Positions 17,187 through 26,605 of a DNA stretch of 64,000 nucleotides are shown here, one piece after another. Position numbers and translations under genes: made by a program. How positions within the stretch are numbered: the first letter of the stretch is position 1; every line of letters starts with the position of its first letter. The notes beneath the pieces were generated by a model. It was not told where the DNA came from. It made no database searches and worked only from the letters and a program-made list of their open reading frames with translations. Source of the stretch: Sporomusa sp. KB1 (GTDB lineage: Bacteria > Bacillota > Negativicutes > Sporomusales > Sporomusaceae); the NCBI RefSeq assembly GCF_007830295.1, contig NZ_VLKC01000002.1, positions 3,536,770 through 3,600,769 on the forward strand, in the 5' to 3' direction.

Positions 17187-17681
17187 ATGGCAGTGGCGAA
17201 GACACTGATTGAATTTACACTAAATGGCAAAAAGATCAAAGCAGAAGTGGCGGCAGACCGATTGTTAATTGATTTGCTGCGGGATGATTTGGGCTTGACA
17301 GGGACTAAAAAAGGCTGTGGTGTGGGTGAGTGTGGTGCTTGTACCGTTATCCTGGATGGAAAAACAGTGGACTCTTGCTTAGTGCTTGCTTTAGTAGTGG
17401 ACGGTTGCAATATAACTACAATTGAAGGATTAGCCAATAACGGCACATTACATCCTTTGCAGCAGTCCTTCATTGACCATGGGGCGGTGCAGTGCGGTTT
17501 TTGTACTCCGGGAATGATCATGTCGGCGAAAGCCTTACTTGATGAAAATCCTAAGCCAACCCGAGATGAAATTAAGGTGGCTATGTCAGGGAATGTCTGT
17601 CGTTGCACAGGCTATAAAAAAATTGTTGAGTCAGTAGCAGCAGTTAGTGAAGGTTGCAAAGGGGAATGTTGCCATGAGTAA
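17187..17681 (+). CDS. ndhS: Nicotinate dehydrogenase, [2Fe-2S] subunit
   Basis: A 164-residue two-cluster ferredoxin subunit of the xanthine dehydrogenase family. The plant-type cluster cysteines are C44, C49, C52 and C64 (GCGVGECGACT...SC). The second cluster uses C103, C106, C138 and C140 (CGFC...CRC). It carries electrons from the molybdenum site to FAD. It begins the nicotinate unit; the ATG at 17187 is used because GGGGAGGG precedes it. Its 3' end overlaps the molybdopterin subunit gene by 8 bp. Identification as nicotinate dehydrogenase rests on the complete downstream pathway, since the family has many substrates. Confidence 0.88.
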   Translation: MAVAKTLIEFTLNGKKIKAEVAADRLLIDLLRDDLGLTGTKKGCGVGECGACTVILDGKTVDSCLVLALVVDGCNITTIEGLANNGTLHPLQQSFIDHGAVQCGFCTPGMIMSAKALLDENPKPTRDEIKVAMSGNVCRCTGYKKIVESVAAVSEGCKGECCHE

Positions 17682-18927
17682 GGATGGTGTAGGAGTCTCG
17701 ATTGTTAAGCCGGATGCCTTACACAAGGTTACTGGTCAGGCGCTATTTGCCGCCGATATCAGTCGTCCCGGCATGTTGATTGCCAAAGTACTTAGAAGTA
17801 CGGTGGCTCATGCCATTATTGAATCAATCGACACTAGTGCAGCTGCCAAGCTGCCTGGCGTCGTAAAAGTTCTAACTGCTGATGATATTCCTGGCCCTAA
17901 TGGTATTGGGATTGTTATAAAAGATGAGCAAGTATTATGCAAAGATAAAATACGCCGGGTAGGTGATGCACTGGCGTTGGTGGCAGCAGAAACGGAAGAA
18001 ATAGCCAATGAGGCTTTAAAACTGATCAAGGTACAGGTTAAGGAGTTACCGGCAGTTTTTGACGTTAACGAGGCAATGCAGGCAGAAGCGCCGCAAATTC
18101 ACGATAAAAATATTTTGCTTATTCGCAAAATTCGCAAGGGTGACATCGAAGCAGGATTTGCAGCAGCTGATGTTATTATTGAAAATCGGTATACTACCCA
18201 GCGGATGGAACATGCCTACATCGAACTTGAGGCTGGCATTGCCGAATATGACGGTTCCATGCTGACTATGTGGGTGGCAACGCAGAATACCCACTTTGAC
18301 CGGCGGGAAGTGGCCCGGACCTTAAATCTTGGTATAAACCGGGTAAGAATTATCCAGGCTGTGACTGGCGGTGGCTTTGGCGGTAAACTGGATATTTCCG
18401 TGCAGTGCTATATAGGGCTGTTAGCCTACTACACCAGACGGCCTGTAAAAATGGTATATAGCCGGGAAGAATCCATAAGTACATCAGTCAAGCGCCACCC
18501 CTATAGTATTGACTATAAGTCCGGCGCTACGAAAGATGGCAAGCTGACAGCCGTGAAAGCGGTGATTATTGGTGACACCGGAGCATACGCCTCTTATGGT
18601 CCGGCAGTGCTTATCAGGGCGGCCGTGCATGCCACCGGTCCGTATGAAGTACCAAATGTCTATGCCGATGCGTATGCCGTCTATACCAATAATCCTATTG
18701 CCGGGGCAATGCGAGGATTTGGTGTGCCGCAGATGGCTTTTGCTCATGAATCTCAAATGGATTTGCTGGCCGAACGACTGGGAATGTCGCCATATGCTAT
18801 CAGGTTAACGAATTGCCTAAAAGAGGGAAGTGTGACTGCTACCGGGCAGGTGCTTAACCATAGTGTGGGCATTAGGCCGACGCTGGAACAAGCAGTAGGC
18901 AGGGCGCAAGGGGAGGCAATGAAATGA
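17674..18927 (+). CDS. ndhL: Nicotinate dehydrogenase, large molybdopterin subunit
   Basis: A 417-residue protein equal to the N-terminal part of the xanthine dehydrogenase molybdenum subunit (VTGQALFAADI start; GGGFGGKLD and AMRGFGVPQ motifs). In most relatives this part is joined to the second half; here the polypeptide stops and the second half is a separate gene. The same split (NdhL plus NdhM) is known for the selenium-containing nicotinate dehydrogenase of Eubacterium barkeri, with almost the same lengths. It hydroxylates nicotinate at C6. ATG 17674 is preferred over 17647. It overlaps the ndhM start (ATGA). Confidence 0.88.
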   Translation: MSKDGVGVSIVKPDALHKVTGQALFAADISRPGMLIAKVLRSTVAHAIIESIDTSAAAKLPGVVKVLTADDIPGPNGIGIVIKDEQVLCKDKIRRVGDALALVAAETEEIANEALKLIKVQVKELPAVFDVNEAMQAEAPQIHDKNILLIRKIRKGDIEAGFAAADVIIENRYTTQRMEHAYIELEAGIAEYDGSMLTMWVATQNTHFDRREVARTLNLGINRVRIIQAVTGGGFGGKLDISVQCYIGLLAYYTRRPVKMVYSREESISTSVKRHPYSIDYKSGATKDGKLTAVKAVIIGDTGAYASYGPAVLIRAAVHATGPYEVPNVYADAYAVYTNNPIAGAMRGFGVPQMAFAHESQMDLLAERLGMSPYAIRLTNCLKEGSVTATGQVLNHSVGIRPTLEQAVGRAQGEAMK

Positions 18928-19904
18928 AGAAACGTGGTAGGGGAATAGGGTGTATGTGGTACGGAATTGGCAACACTGCCTTGCCCAATCCGGCCAGTGC
19001 TGTTGTTGAGTGGCTGGATGATGCAACAGTTAATGTCCTGGTTGGCTGTGCTGATATCGGTCAGGGTTCTAGTACAGTGATGGCGCAGATTGTTGCGGAA
19101 GAGTTGGGCATATCTTCGGCAGATATCACGGTTATCTCTGCCGACACACTCGTTACTCCCGAAGGCGGTGCAACCTCAGCCAGCCGCCAGACTTATATCT
19201 CTGGTAATGCTGCCGTGCTGGCAGCTATCGATGCCAAAAAAGTCCCACTAGCTGAAGCTGGAATCATGCTGGGGAAAGATCCAGCCAACATTACGTTCAA
19301 GGATGGTCTTGTCTGGGAGAATGAGCGGCAAACCGAATTAACAATCAAAGCGGTAATAGGCAGCTGTCGTAAACAAGGAAAACTGACCTTGGGAAGCGGC
19401 TGGTTTAATCCGGCTACCACTACACTTGATCCGGAAACAGGATATGGTATTCCTTATGGAACATATGCTTTTGCTACCCAAGTTGTTGAAGTCGAAGTCG
19501 ATACCGAAACCGGACGGGTGGAAGTGCTAAAAATATGGGCAGCTCATGATGTCGGACGGGCTATTAATCCGGCACTGGTTGAAGGTCAAATCGAAGGCGG
19601 AGCGACAATGGGGCTAGGCTATGGACTGATGGAAGAAATCACAGCAGTCAATGGTGTGATAAAAAATACGAATTTTACCGATTACTTAATTCCTACCATT
19701 TTGGATGTTCCTGAAATTACATCAATTATAATTGAGGATGCCGAGCCTACCGGGCCCTTTGGCGCCAAAGGTGTAGGTGAGCCTGCACTCATTCCGACAG
19801 CGGCGGCCATTGCCAATGCCGTGTATGATGCGATTGGGGTACGGATTTATTCATTGCCGCTAACACCGGAAAAAGTGTTAAGTGCCTTACATGAGGCTGA
19901 ATAA
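18924..19904 (+). CDS. ndhM: Nicotinate dehydrogenase, medium molybdopterin subunit
   Basis: A 326-residue protein matching the C-terminal half of the xanthine dehydrogenase molybdenum subunit. It has GCADIGQGSSTVMAQI (cofactor binding), the substrate-side segment ATSASRQTYISG, and GAKGVGEPALIPTAAAIANAV, whose glutamate is the catalytic base in the family. It pairs with NdhL to form the active site. The start overlaps the ndhL stop by 4 bp, which fits translational coupling of the two halves. Function as in E. barkeri NdhM is inferred from the split and the pathway genes that follow. Confidence 0.88.
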   Translation: MKKRGRGIGCMWYGIGNTALPNPASAVVEWLDDATVNVLVGCADIGQGSSTVMAQIVAEELGISSADITVISADTLVTPEGGATSASRQTYISGNAAVLAAIDAKKVPLAEAGIMLGKDPANITFKDGLVWENERQTELTIKAVIGSCRKQGKLTLGSGWFNPATTTLDPETGYGIPYGTYAFATQVVEVEVDTETGRVEVLKIWAAHDVGRAINPALVEGQIEGGATMGLGYGLMEEITAVNGVIKNTNFTDYLIPTILDVPEITSIIIEDAEPTGPFGAKGVGEPALIPTAAAIANAVYDAIGVRIYSLPLTPEKVLSALHEAE

Positions 19905-19935
19905 TATAAGTAATTGTATAAAGGAGTGATAAGTT

Positions 19936-21099
19936 ATGACTATTACTGTAATAACCAATATTGGCACACTGCTGTCTGGGGATATTAACCAGCCAATATT
20001 GGACCGTGATACCATTGTTATTGACGTTGAGGCCGGGAAAATTCACGAAATCGGTACGAATGAGTTGCTTAAAAAGTATCCTGGATGCAAAGTTATCGAC
20101 GCCGGCGGTCTGACAGTAATGCCTGGTTTAATCGATTCTCATGTGCATCCAGTCATTGGCGACTATACTCCCCGGCAAAAGATGAGTGATTTTATCAATA
20201 GTTCATTACATGGCGGCGTGACTACCATGATTTCAGCAGGTGAATGTCACACGCCGGGACGGCCGACTGACCCTGCAGGGGTTAAAGCGCTGGCCGTGCT
20301 GGCGGCTAAGTCCTCTGCCAAACAACGTCCTGGCGGCGTAAAGCTGCATGGAGGCGCCGTAATATTGGAACAGGGACTTACTGAAGCTGATTTTGCTGAA
20401 ATGGCCGCAGCGGGTGTATGGCTTGTGGGGGAAGTTGGCCTTGGTTCTGTCAAAAAACCGGCAGATGCGGCACCAATGGTCAAGTGGGCCAAAAAGCAGG
20501 GAATGAAAGTTATGATGCATACAGGCGGCACGTCCATTCCCGGCAGTTCCACTGTTACGGCTGATGATGTGATCCAGGTTGCGCCGCATGTAGTTTCCCA
20601 CATTAATGGCGGACCGACCGCTATTTCTCCGGCTGAGATTAAGAAGCTTGTCGAAGAAACCGATTTTGCACTCGAGATTGTGCAATGCGGCAATTTGAAA
20701 GCTGCCGATCTGGTAGTTCGTCAGTTAACCGAGCGTAATCAATTACACCGGGTTATTATTGGTAATGATGCTCCGTCTGGTACTGGCGTCATACCGTTAG
20801 GAATTCTACGAACGATTACCCAGCTGGCAAGCTTGTCAGGGGTTCCGGCTGCTCAGGCTGTTGCCATGGCCACAGGCAATACGGCGCAGGTTTACTCATT
20901 GAATACTGGCAGTATTGCGCCAGGTAAAGAGGCTGATCTGGTAATCATTGATAAACCGATGGGTTCAGTAGGTGAGGATGCTCTTACTGCAATGGAGGCC
21001 GGAGATTTGCCCGGGGTAGCCCTGGTAATCGTTGATGGTAAAGTGTTAGTTACTAAAAGCAGAAATACGCCGCCTCCTGCAGGTAAAGTAATTATCTAA
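19936..21099 (+). CDS. ena: Enamidase
   Basis: A 387-residue amidohydrolase-superfamily protein. The metal motif GLIDSHVHP and later histidines (HTGG, SHINGG) and the aspartate in IIGNDAPSG are present. E. barkeri enamidase is of the same size and converts 1,4,5,6-tetrahydro-6-oxonicotinate to 2-formylglutarate and ammonia, opening the ring in two hydrolytic steps. RBS AAGGAGTGAT is 7 bp before the ATG. It follows ndhM by 31 bp. Other cyclic amidases share the fold, but neighbouring genes make enamidase clear. Confidence 0.93.
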   Translation: MTITVITNIGTLLSGDINQPILDRDTIVIDVEAGKIHEIGTNELLKKYPGCKVIDAGGLTVMPGLIDSHVHPVIGDYTPRQKMSDFINSSLHGGVTTMISAGECHTPGRPTDPAGVKALAVLAAKSSAKQRPGGVKLHGGAVILEQGLTEADFAEMAAAGVWLVGEVGLGSVKKPADAAPMVKWAKKQGMKVMMHTGGTSIPGSSTVTADDVIQVAPHVVSHINGGPTAISPAEIKKLVEETDFALEIVQCGNLKAADLVVRQLTERNQLHRVIIGNDAPSGTGVIPLGILRTITQLASLSGVPAAQAVAMATGNTAQVYSLNTGSIAPGKEADLVIIDKPMGSVGEDALTAMEAGDLPGVALVIVDGKVLVTKSRNTPPPAGKVII

Positions 21100-21128
21100 G
21101 GCCATAACAGCACAGGGAGGTCTTTGCG

Positions 21129-22652
21129 ATGATTGTGATTCATGATGAATTATGTAAGGGATGTAAGTTGTGTGCCAAACATTGTCCCCTTGGCGCCATT
21201 GAAATTGTTAATAAAATTGCCGTGGTGAAAAAGCATTGTTCCAGTTGCGGTATGTGTGTGCGGGTGTGTCCTTGCCAGGCCATAGCTAAAGATGCGCAAA
21301 CCCAGGGCGGTGTGACGTGTTATTCCTGTCCTATCCAGTGCGAAATTCAATTAGGCTTTGAAGGGGCCTGCCGCCGGTATTCCAATAGTAAGGGAAAACT
21401 TGTTCGTAACCGGCCGTTGGTGCTGGAAAACCCGCATGCCGGCTTGCCAGATGCGGAAATACCTGACAAACCGTTGATTACGGCAGTCGGTTCCGGCACA
21501 GAGTATCCCTGTTGCAAGCCCGCGCCGCACATTGTGGCTGCTGCTGTGGATGGCGTCGAGGTGGTAACGGTAGTTACCGAAGCGCCACTTAGTTATAGCG
21601 GGATCAAGGTTAAAATTGATGCCAATACCCATATCGGAGAAGAAGGGGCTAAGGTACTCAGGGATGGTATGGTTGTCGGTATGGTGGATACAGAAGAGTA
21701 TGGTGCTAAAATGCTGTCTATCGGCGGAGCCAATACCTTAAGCGGCAGATTTGGTTTTGCCGCTGCCCATACCATTGTCGAATTAGCCAATGGCGAGCGT
21801 GTCAAACTGCAAGTGGAAAAGGGCAGTAAATTGGAGCTGCAGGTTGGCTATCCCCCGGTAATTGATGGAACAGCGGAGAAAAAAATGCGGATAGGCTGTG
21901 GCAGCGCGACAGTTGGCATGTTTGCCAAAGCCATGGCAGGGGCTGTCGATGAGGCAATTGTTCTTGACCACCATGTTATCGGGCTATTGTCTGAGCACCG
22001 GGCGGGAGAAGAAGTGGGGATGCAGTATAGTGGTGTTATACCCAATGGACGCAAAAGCACCCGGGGCCGGTATTTTGGTGAACATGGGCATGGCTGGGGC
22101 GGGACCCATGTTGATGAACCAGTGAAAGCGGTAAAATCGGTCGACATGAACATTGCCCGGCCAGGGATGAAGATTCTTGTTACGGAGACTACAGGCCAGA
22201 AGGCCGGTCTAGTAGAAGTACAAGCCGACGGGTCAGTAATAGAAATTGCCATGACACCACAGGTGCAAAAGATTGTTGATTTAATTGCCGCGAACTGTGA
22301 AGATGCTGTTGTCTCAGCGGTATATGTTGGCGGCACAGGCGGCAGCGCCCGTGCAGGCGTGACCACCTATCCGGTAAAATTGTCCCAAGCCATACATGCC
22401 GGTCAAGCCAAAATGACCATTGGCGGTGCGCCTGTATTTATTCTGCCAGGTGGTGGCATCAACTTTATGGTAGACGTAGAAAAAGTAGTACCTAAAGCGT
22501 TTACCTGGGTACCGACACCGGCTACGGTAGCTCCGGTAGAATATACCCTGACCCGCAAGACCTATGAGGAAATCGGTGGTCATGTTGCCAGCATTCAGCC
22601 GTTGTCCGAACTGGTTAAGGTTGTTGCGGAACGAAAAAATGAGTGTTTATAA
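21129..22652 (+). CDS. hnr: 6-Hydroxynicotinate reductase
   Basis: A 507-residue protein that begins with two [4Fe-4S] ferredoxin motifs (CKGCKLCAKHCP, CSSCGMCVRVCP), followed by a large domain without a familiar fold name but characteristic of Hnr. The E. barkeri enzyme reduces 6-hydroxynicotinate to 1,4,5,6-tetrahydro-6-oxonicotinate with reduced ferredoxin. This ring reduction prepares the substrate for enamidase, encoded just upstream. The RBS is AGGGAGG. The 3' end overlaps the next gene (UPF0280 family) by 14 bp, so both products are probably made together. Confidence 0.92.
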   Translation: MIVIHDELCKGCKLCAKHCPLGAIEIVNKIAVVKKHCSSCGMCVRVCPCQAIAKDAQTQGGVTCYSCPIQCEIQLGFEGACRRYSNSKGKLVRNRPLVLENPHAGLPDAEIPDKPLITAVGSGTEYPCCKPAPHIVAAAVDGVEVVTVVTEAPLSYSGIKVKIDANTHIGEEGAKVLRDGMVVGMVDTEEYGAKMLSIGGANTLSGRFGFAAAHTIVELANGERVKLQVEKGSKLELQVGYPPVIDGTAEKKMRIGCGSATVGMFAKAMAGAVDEAIVLDHHVIGLLSEHRAGEEVGMQYSGVIPNGRKSTRGRYFGEHGHGWGGTHVDEPVKAVKSVDMNIARPGMKILVTETTGQKAGLVEVQADGSVIEIAMTPQVQKIVDLIAANCEDAVVSAVYVGGTGGSARAGVTTYPVKLSQAIHAGQAKMTIGGAPVFILPGGGINFMVDVEKVVPKAFTWVPTPATVAPVEYTLTRKTYEEIGGHVASIQPLSELVKVVAERKNECL

Positions 22653-23484
22653 AGAATCGGGAGTAATTACGCTGGATTATGGACCGATGCAAATGACGAT
22701 ACAGGCCAGTAGAGACGGACAGCTGCTGCAACCGGCAGCGGCTGACGGCGCAAAGTATGCCGCTACGCTTTTAGACGGCCTGGCCAGGGTTAAACATATT
22801 GCAAGAAAGCCTCAGTCAGAACTTGTAGCAAGCAGCGAGTATAGCGATTATCCTGAGGTCTTACAAAAAATGATTACTGCAGTCAGGCAGTCAGGCGATA
22901 TTACCCTTACGCCTTTGGCTGCTGTTGCTGGAACTATTGCTGATATGGTGGCCGACTATGTGGTGGCTGCAGCCGGAGCCACTAAAGTAATTGTCAATAA
23001 TGGGGGCGATATTGCGGTAAGACTTAGCGGCCAGGAAACGGTGACAGTAGGGGTAGCGCCTGTAATTGGCAGCAGCTATACACATGTGCTTCATATTACA
23101 GCAAATGACGGCGTGGGTGGCATTGCGACAAGTGGTTTAGGTGGACGGAGCTTCACCAAAGGAATTGCGACCGCGGTTACTGTTGCCGCTTCAAGGGCGG
23201 CAATGGCTGACGCGTGTGCAACAGCGGTTGCTAACGCTGTCTATACTCCCCATCCTAATATCAAATTGGAATTTGCCAAAAATATTGATCCTGATTCTGA
23301 TATTGGGGAGCATCAGGTGGTATGCGGGGTTGATGATTTGCCGCCTGAGGTTGTAGAGAAAGCGTTATTAAATGGGTATCAATCCGGGCTAACGTTTTAT
23401 CACCGTGGTCATATTAGCGGGGCAGCTCTCTTTGTTTATAATCGCGGCATAATGTTGCCTGCAAACTTTATCAGTCAGCTGTAA
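22639..23484 (+). CDS. UPF0280-family protein (ApbE-like), partner of Hnr
   Basis: A 281-residue protein of the UPF0280 family, distantly related to the flavin transferase ApbE. It has VVAAAGATKVIVNNGGDIAVRL and GVGGIATSGLGGRSFTKGIATAVTV, the nucleotide-binding parts of the fold. ATG 22639 lies inside the end of hnr. Tight coupling to hnr suggests that it serves the reductase, for instance in flavin loading or attachment; that is inference. It lies in the middle of the nicotinate unit between hnr and the AA_synth gene. Confidence 0.75.
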   Translation: MSVYKESGVITLDYGPMQMTIQASRDGQLLQPAAADGAKYAATLLDGLARVKHIARKPQSELVASSEYSDYPEVLQKMITAVRQSGDITLTPLAAVAGTIADMVADYVVAAAGATKVIVNNGGDIAVRLSGQETVTVGVAPVIGSSYTHVLHITANDGVGGIATSGLGGRSFTKGIATAVTVAASRAAMADACATAVANAVYTPHPNIKLEFAKNIDPDSDIGEHQVVCGVDDLPPEVVEKALLNGYQSGLTFYHRGHISGAALFVYNRGIMLPANFISQL

Positions 23485-23513
23485 TTTAGCTCTAATTTAG
23501 AGGAGGGATTCTT

Positions 23514-24107
23514 ATGAAAATGGAAGGCTTGGAAATTCGCAAAATCGTAACAATTATTGAGGAAACCGGGCGGGAAGCCAATCGGGAATTAGCTACACCT
23601 ATTAAAAAAGCAGCAGCTGTAGCTGTTTTTACTAATCCTTTTGCTGGCAGGTATGTGGAAGATCTCGCGCCGCTTACGGATGCTAGTGTCAAACTGGGAG
23701 ATATGCTTGCCAAACAGGCAGTAGCAGCCTTAGGACTGGACGGGAAACAAGTGGAAAGCTATGGTAAGGCGGCCATTGTCGGCGAAAATGGTGAACTGGA
23801 ACATGCCGCTGCCTTGCTTCATCCCAAACTTGGTACGCCGATGCGGGAAAATATTGGCGGCGGTAAAGCGCTGATACCTTCAGCCAAAAAAATGGGATCA
23901 TCCGGAACTGCGATTGATGTGCCGTTGGGACACAAAGATGCTGCCTTTGTGCGGTCACATTTTGATGCTATGGAAGTTCGTATTCCTGATGCACCACGAG
24001 CTAATGAAATTATGCTATGTGTTGTTATGACCAATGGTGGCAGACCGCTGCCCCGGGTCGGGGGATTAACCGTTGACCAGATAAAAGGCGAAGACGGCTT
24101 GCGTTAA
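23514..24107 (+). CDS. AA_synth (PF06684-like) family protein
   Basis: A 197-residue protein that fits the amino-acid synthesis family: IRKIVTIIEETGREAN at the start, FTNPFAGRY, a conserved GKAAIVGENGELEHAAALLHPKLG block and GKALIPSAKKMG. The biochemical role of the family is not settled to my knowledge. It has a good RBS (GAGGAGG) and lies between the Hnr partner and the Hgd gene. It is not one of the named E. barkeri pathway enzymes, so it may handle an intermediate such as 2-formylglutarate, assist enamidase, or remove a side product. Confidence 0.8.
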   Translation: MKMEGLEIRKIVTIIEETGREANRELATPIKKAAAVAVFTNPFAGRYVEDLAPLTDASVKLGDMLAKQAVAALGLDGKQVESYGKAAIVGENGELEHAAALLHPKLGTPMRENIGGGKALIPSAKKMGSSGTAIDVPLGHKDAAFVRSHFDAMEVRIPDAPRANEIMLCVVMTNGGRPLPRVGGLTVDQIKGEDGLR

Positions 24108-24163
24108 AGTTTTTATAGGATAATTGATAGCAAGAACAATTACGGAGGAGGTTTAGGAAATTC

Positions 24164-25060
24164 ATGAAAAGTGTTGCATTTGCCGGTTTGGGAGCCATGG
24201 GCAAGCCTATAGCCAAAAACCTCCTGCAAGCCGGGTATTCAGTAACTGTGTTTGATATTTGCCAGGAGGTTGTGCAGGAACTGATCAGCCAGGGAGCTAA
24301 GGGGGCAGCAAACCTCAAGGAAGCTGCCAGTGGCAAAGATATTATCTTCATGTCATTACCCAATGCGGCGATTGTTGAAAATGTCCTGCTGCAAGAGGTT
24401 GGTCTGTTAGCAGGCAGTCATCAGGGACAAATCATTATTGATCTTAGCAGTGTTACGCCTGGCCATACCCAGAAGATGGCTAAACTGGCTGCCGATAAAG
24501 GCGTACATTACCTGGATGCTCCGGTTAGCGGCGGCGTGGCTGGAGCAAGTGCCGGAACCTTGACGATAATGGTAGGTGGTGAAGCGGCGGTTCTGGAGGA
24601 TTGCCGGGAATTACTGAATGTTATCGGTAAAAAAATCTATCATGTAGGGCCGGTAGGCGCTGGGGATACCATGAAACTTGTTAATAACCTGCTCTTAGGC
24701 ATTAACATGGTTGCTGTGACTGAAGCCCTTACATTAGGTGCGAAAGCCGGACTAGATCCTGCCACCATGTTGGAAATCATCAGTGTCAGTTCAGGCCGCA
24801 GCTATGCACTGGAAGCCAAGGTTCCCGGCTTTATCTTACAAGGAAACTTCGAACCGGGATTTGCTATTGATTTGCAGCATAAAGATTTGGCTATGGCTAT
24901 TCAGACTGCTGCAGAACTTGGCATTCCACTTAAAGTGGGGAATATGGCGCAGGCTGTCTATGAAGAGGCCCAGGTCAAGGGGTTAGGGCGCAAGGATATT
25001 TCTGCTGTTATTACCTTATTGGAAGAACTGGTCGGTATTAGTGTTAGGACTAAAAAATAA
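24164..25060 (+). CDS. hgd: 2-(Hydroxymethyl)glutarate dehydrogenase
   Basis: A 298-residue protein of the beta-hydroxyacid dehydrogenase family. It has the NAD motif GLGAMGKPIAKNL, the substrate motif DAPVSGGVAGASAGTLT and the catalytic lysine in GAGDTMKLVNN. In nicotinate fermentation Hgd reduces 2-formylglutarate (from enamidase) to (S)-2-hydroxymethylglutarate with NADH. The RBS is GGAGGAGG. Relatives act on tartronate semialdehyde or 3-hydroxyisobutyrate; the surrounding pathway fixes the assignment. Confidence 0.9.
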   Translation: MKSVAFAGLGAMGKPIAKNLLQAGYSVTVFDICQEVVQELISQGAKGAANLKEAASGKDIIFMSLPNAAIVENVLLQEVGLLAGSHQGQIIIDLSSVTPGHTQKMAKLAADKGVHYLDAPVSGGVAGASAGTLTIMVGGEAAVLEDCRELLNVIGKKIYHVGPVGAGDTMKLVNNLLLGINMVAVTEALTLGAKAGLDPATMLEIISVSSGRSYALEAKVPGFILQGNFEPGFAIDLQHKDLAMAIQTAAELGIPLKVGNMAQAVYEEAQVKGLGRKDISAVITLLEELVGISVRTKK

Positions 25061-25106
25061 ATTATTATTTACAGACTTTTGGTTGTAGTGGGGAGGGGTG
25101 GGTATT

Positions 25107-26522
25107 TTGAATGAATTTCTTGATTTAATGCCCAAAAAGGGATATATTCCCGGGTGCCTGACAATCGGTGATTGCATTGAGTTGGCTAACGAACTTAATG
25201 TCAGGGTAAGCGATATTGTCATAGGGGAAGCAATGGCTGCCAATAAAATGACCAGGGAAGAAGTAACTTCCTCGGTTATGGCAACATTTTGCCACAACCT
25301 GTATGCCATGGAAATGGGATTGACTTCAGGCAAAAGTTTTTTAATGGGTACAGTCGGGCAAGATCTGGCCGATGAAGAAGTTACCATAATTGGTGATAAG
25401 TTTGTTAACAAAATTCTAAAGTATACCCTTGCCGCGCAGGTAGGCAATCATGTTGTCGGGCTTATGCCCTGTGCGGGAACCGGTGATTCCTGCACCTACA
25501 CTGGCTTGGTCAAAGCGTTATTGGATACGTTGGAAGATCAGCAGGAAGTGGCTAGGTTAGTCGCCTTATTATTAAAAATCGGTGTTATTTTCCGGTCTGG
25601 AAAATCAACAACTGGCTGCAATATGGAAGGATTTGGCGCTGGCGCCGCAGCTACGGCAGCCGTAGTCGCTGAAATGCTGGAAGCAACACCTGACCAGGTG
25701 GGGCAGGCTATTACGTTAGCTTTATCGCCGACCATTGCCACTCCTTGCACTCCCCGGGTTATGGTTGCCGGGTTGTGTGCCGCTCATCTTGGCGGAGGAG
25801 TACTAATTGGGCACTTAACAGCTAATCTGGTTGTTAAGACCAACATTCCGGTAACCGTTCCGCCAGATGTTATGATAGCCATGGCTGCCGCGGTCCATCC
25901 CTTGTCTGCAAAGCATATTGTGCCTACGGTTATTAAGTATATGGAACCATTTTTCAAAACGAATGAGGCTGTTGAACACTTTGTTAGTCCGGAAACCAAG
26001 GAGCAGGATGCCGAACGCATTAAAAGCACGATAGAGGAGGCTCAAACCGGAGCGCGTGCTTTAGCTGCCAGGGCCAATTCAATCATTAAGCCTTTCGGGG
26101 ATGCCGTCGTTGGCGGCAGCAGCCAGGCGGTTGGTTCGCCAACCAATACAGCCCGGATAGCCCATGCGTTAGCTGAGGGCGAAATTACCGGTGTGAAAGT
26201 GGAATTATATCCAGAACTATTTGCCCGCCGGGGAATCAATATACCGGGGATGCTTATGGCAGCAGTGCACGGGGCAAGCACTGACAATGCCGAGTTGTAT
26301 CGAAAGATTATGGGTGAAGTTATCGACTCCAAACTGCACGTAGAGATTGTCGAGGTTGATGAACCGCAATTGCAGCGGGTCACAATTTATGCCACCCGGA
26401 AAAATGCAATGATTGAGGCTCTAAACAGAGGGGGTGGCCGCCTTGTTATCAAAAATGCGCTGCCTTCAGTAGCTGAAGCAAAAGCTGCCGCCCGTAAACT
26501 TCATATTGAGGTTGTCGAGTAA
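25107..26522 (+). CDS. hmd: 2-(Hydroxymethyl)glutarate dehydratase (serine dehydratase-like, [4Fe-4S])
   Basis: A 471-residue protein related to the alpha domain of iron-sulfur L-serine dehydratases. Conserved cysteines lie in LMPCAGTGDSC and STTGCNMEG, and the GFGAGAAATAA glycine run follows. E. barkeri uses such an enzyme to dehydrate 2-hydroxymethylglutarate to 2-methyleneglutarate. The start is most likely TTG at 25107, ten bases after GGGGAGG; GTG 25098 would leave no spacing. It follows hgd directly, matching the order of reactions. A serine dehydratase role is unlikely here, since the usual beta domain is absent. Confidence 0.85.
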   Translation: MNEFLDLMPKKGYIPGCLTIGDCIELANELNVRVSDIVIGEAMAANKMTREEVTSSVMATFCHNLYAMEMGLTSGKSFLMGTVGQDLADEEVTIIGDKFVNKILKYTLAAQVGNHVVGLMPCAGTGDSCTYTGLVKALLDTLEDQQEVARLVALLLKIGVIFRSGKSTTGCNMEGFGAGAAATAAVVAEMLEATPDQVGQAITLALSPTIATPCTPRVMVAGLCAAHLGGGVLIGHLTANLVVKTNIPVTVPPDVMIAMAAAVHPLSAKHIVPTVIKYMEPFFKTNEAVEHFVSPETKEQDAERIKSTIEEAQTGARALAARANSIIKPFGDAVVGGSSQAVGSPTNTARIAHALAEGEITGVKVELYPELFARRGINIPGMLMAAVHGASTDNAELYRKIMGEVIDSKLHVEIVEVDEPQLQRVTIYATRKNAMIEALNRGGGRLVIKNALPSVAEAKAAARKLHIEVVE

Positions 26523-26605
26523 GCAAGAGCGAAACAACCAGCAGGTTCGTAAACAAGATTTTTTTTGACTACTGTAACTGGAAAAAGATTGGGGAGATGA
26601 TGCCC

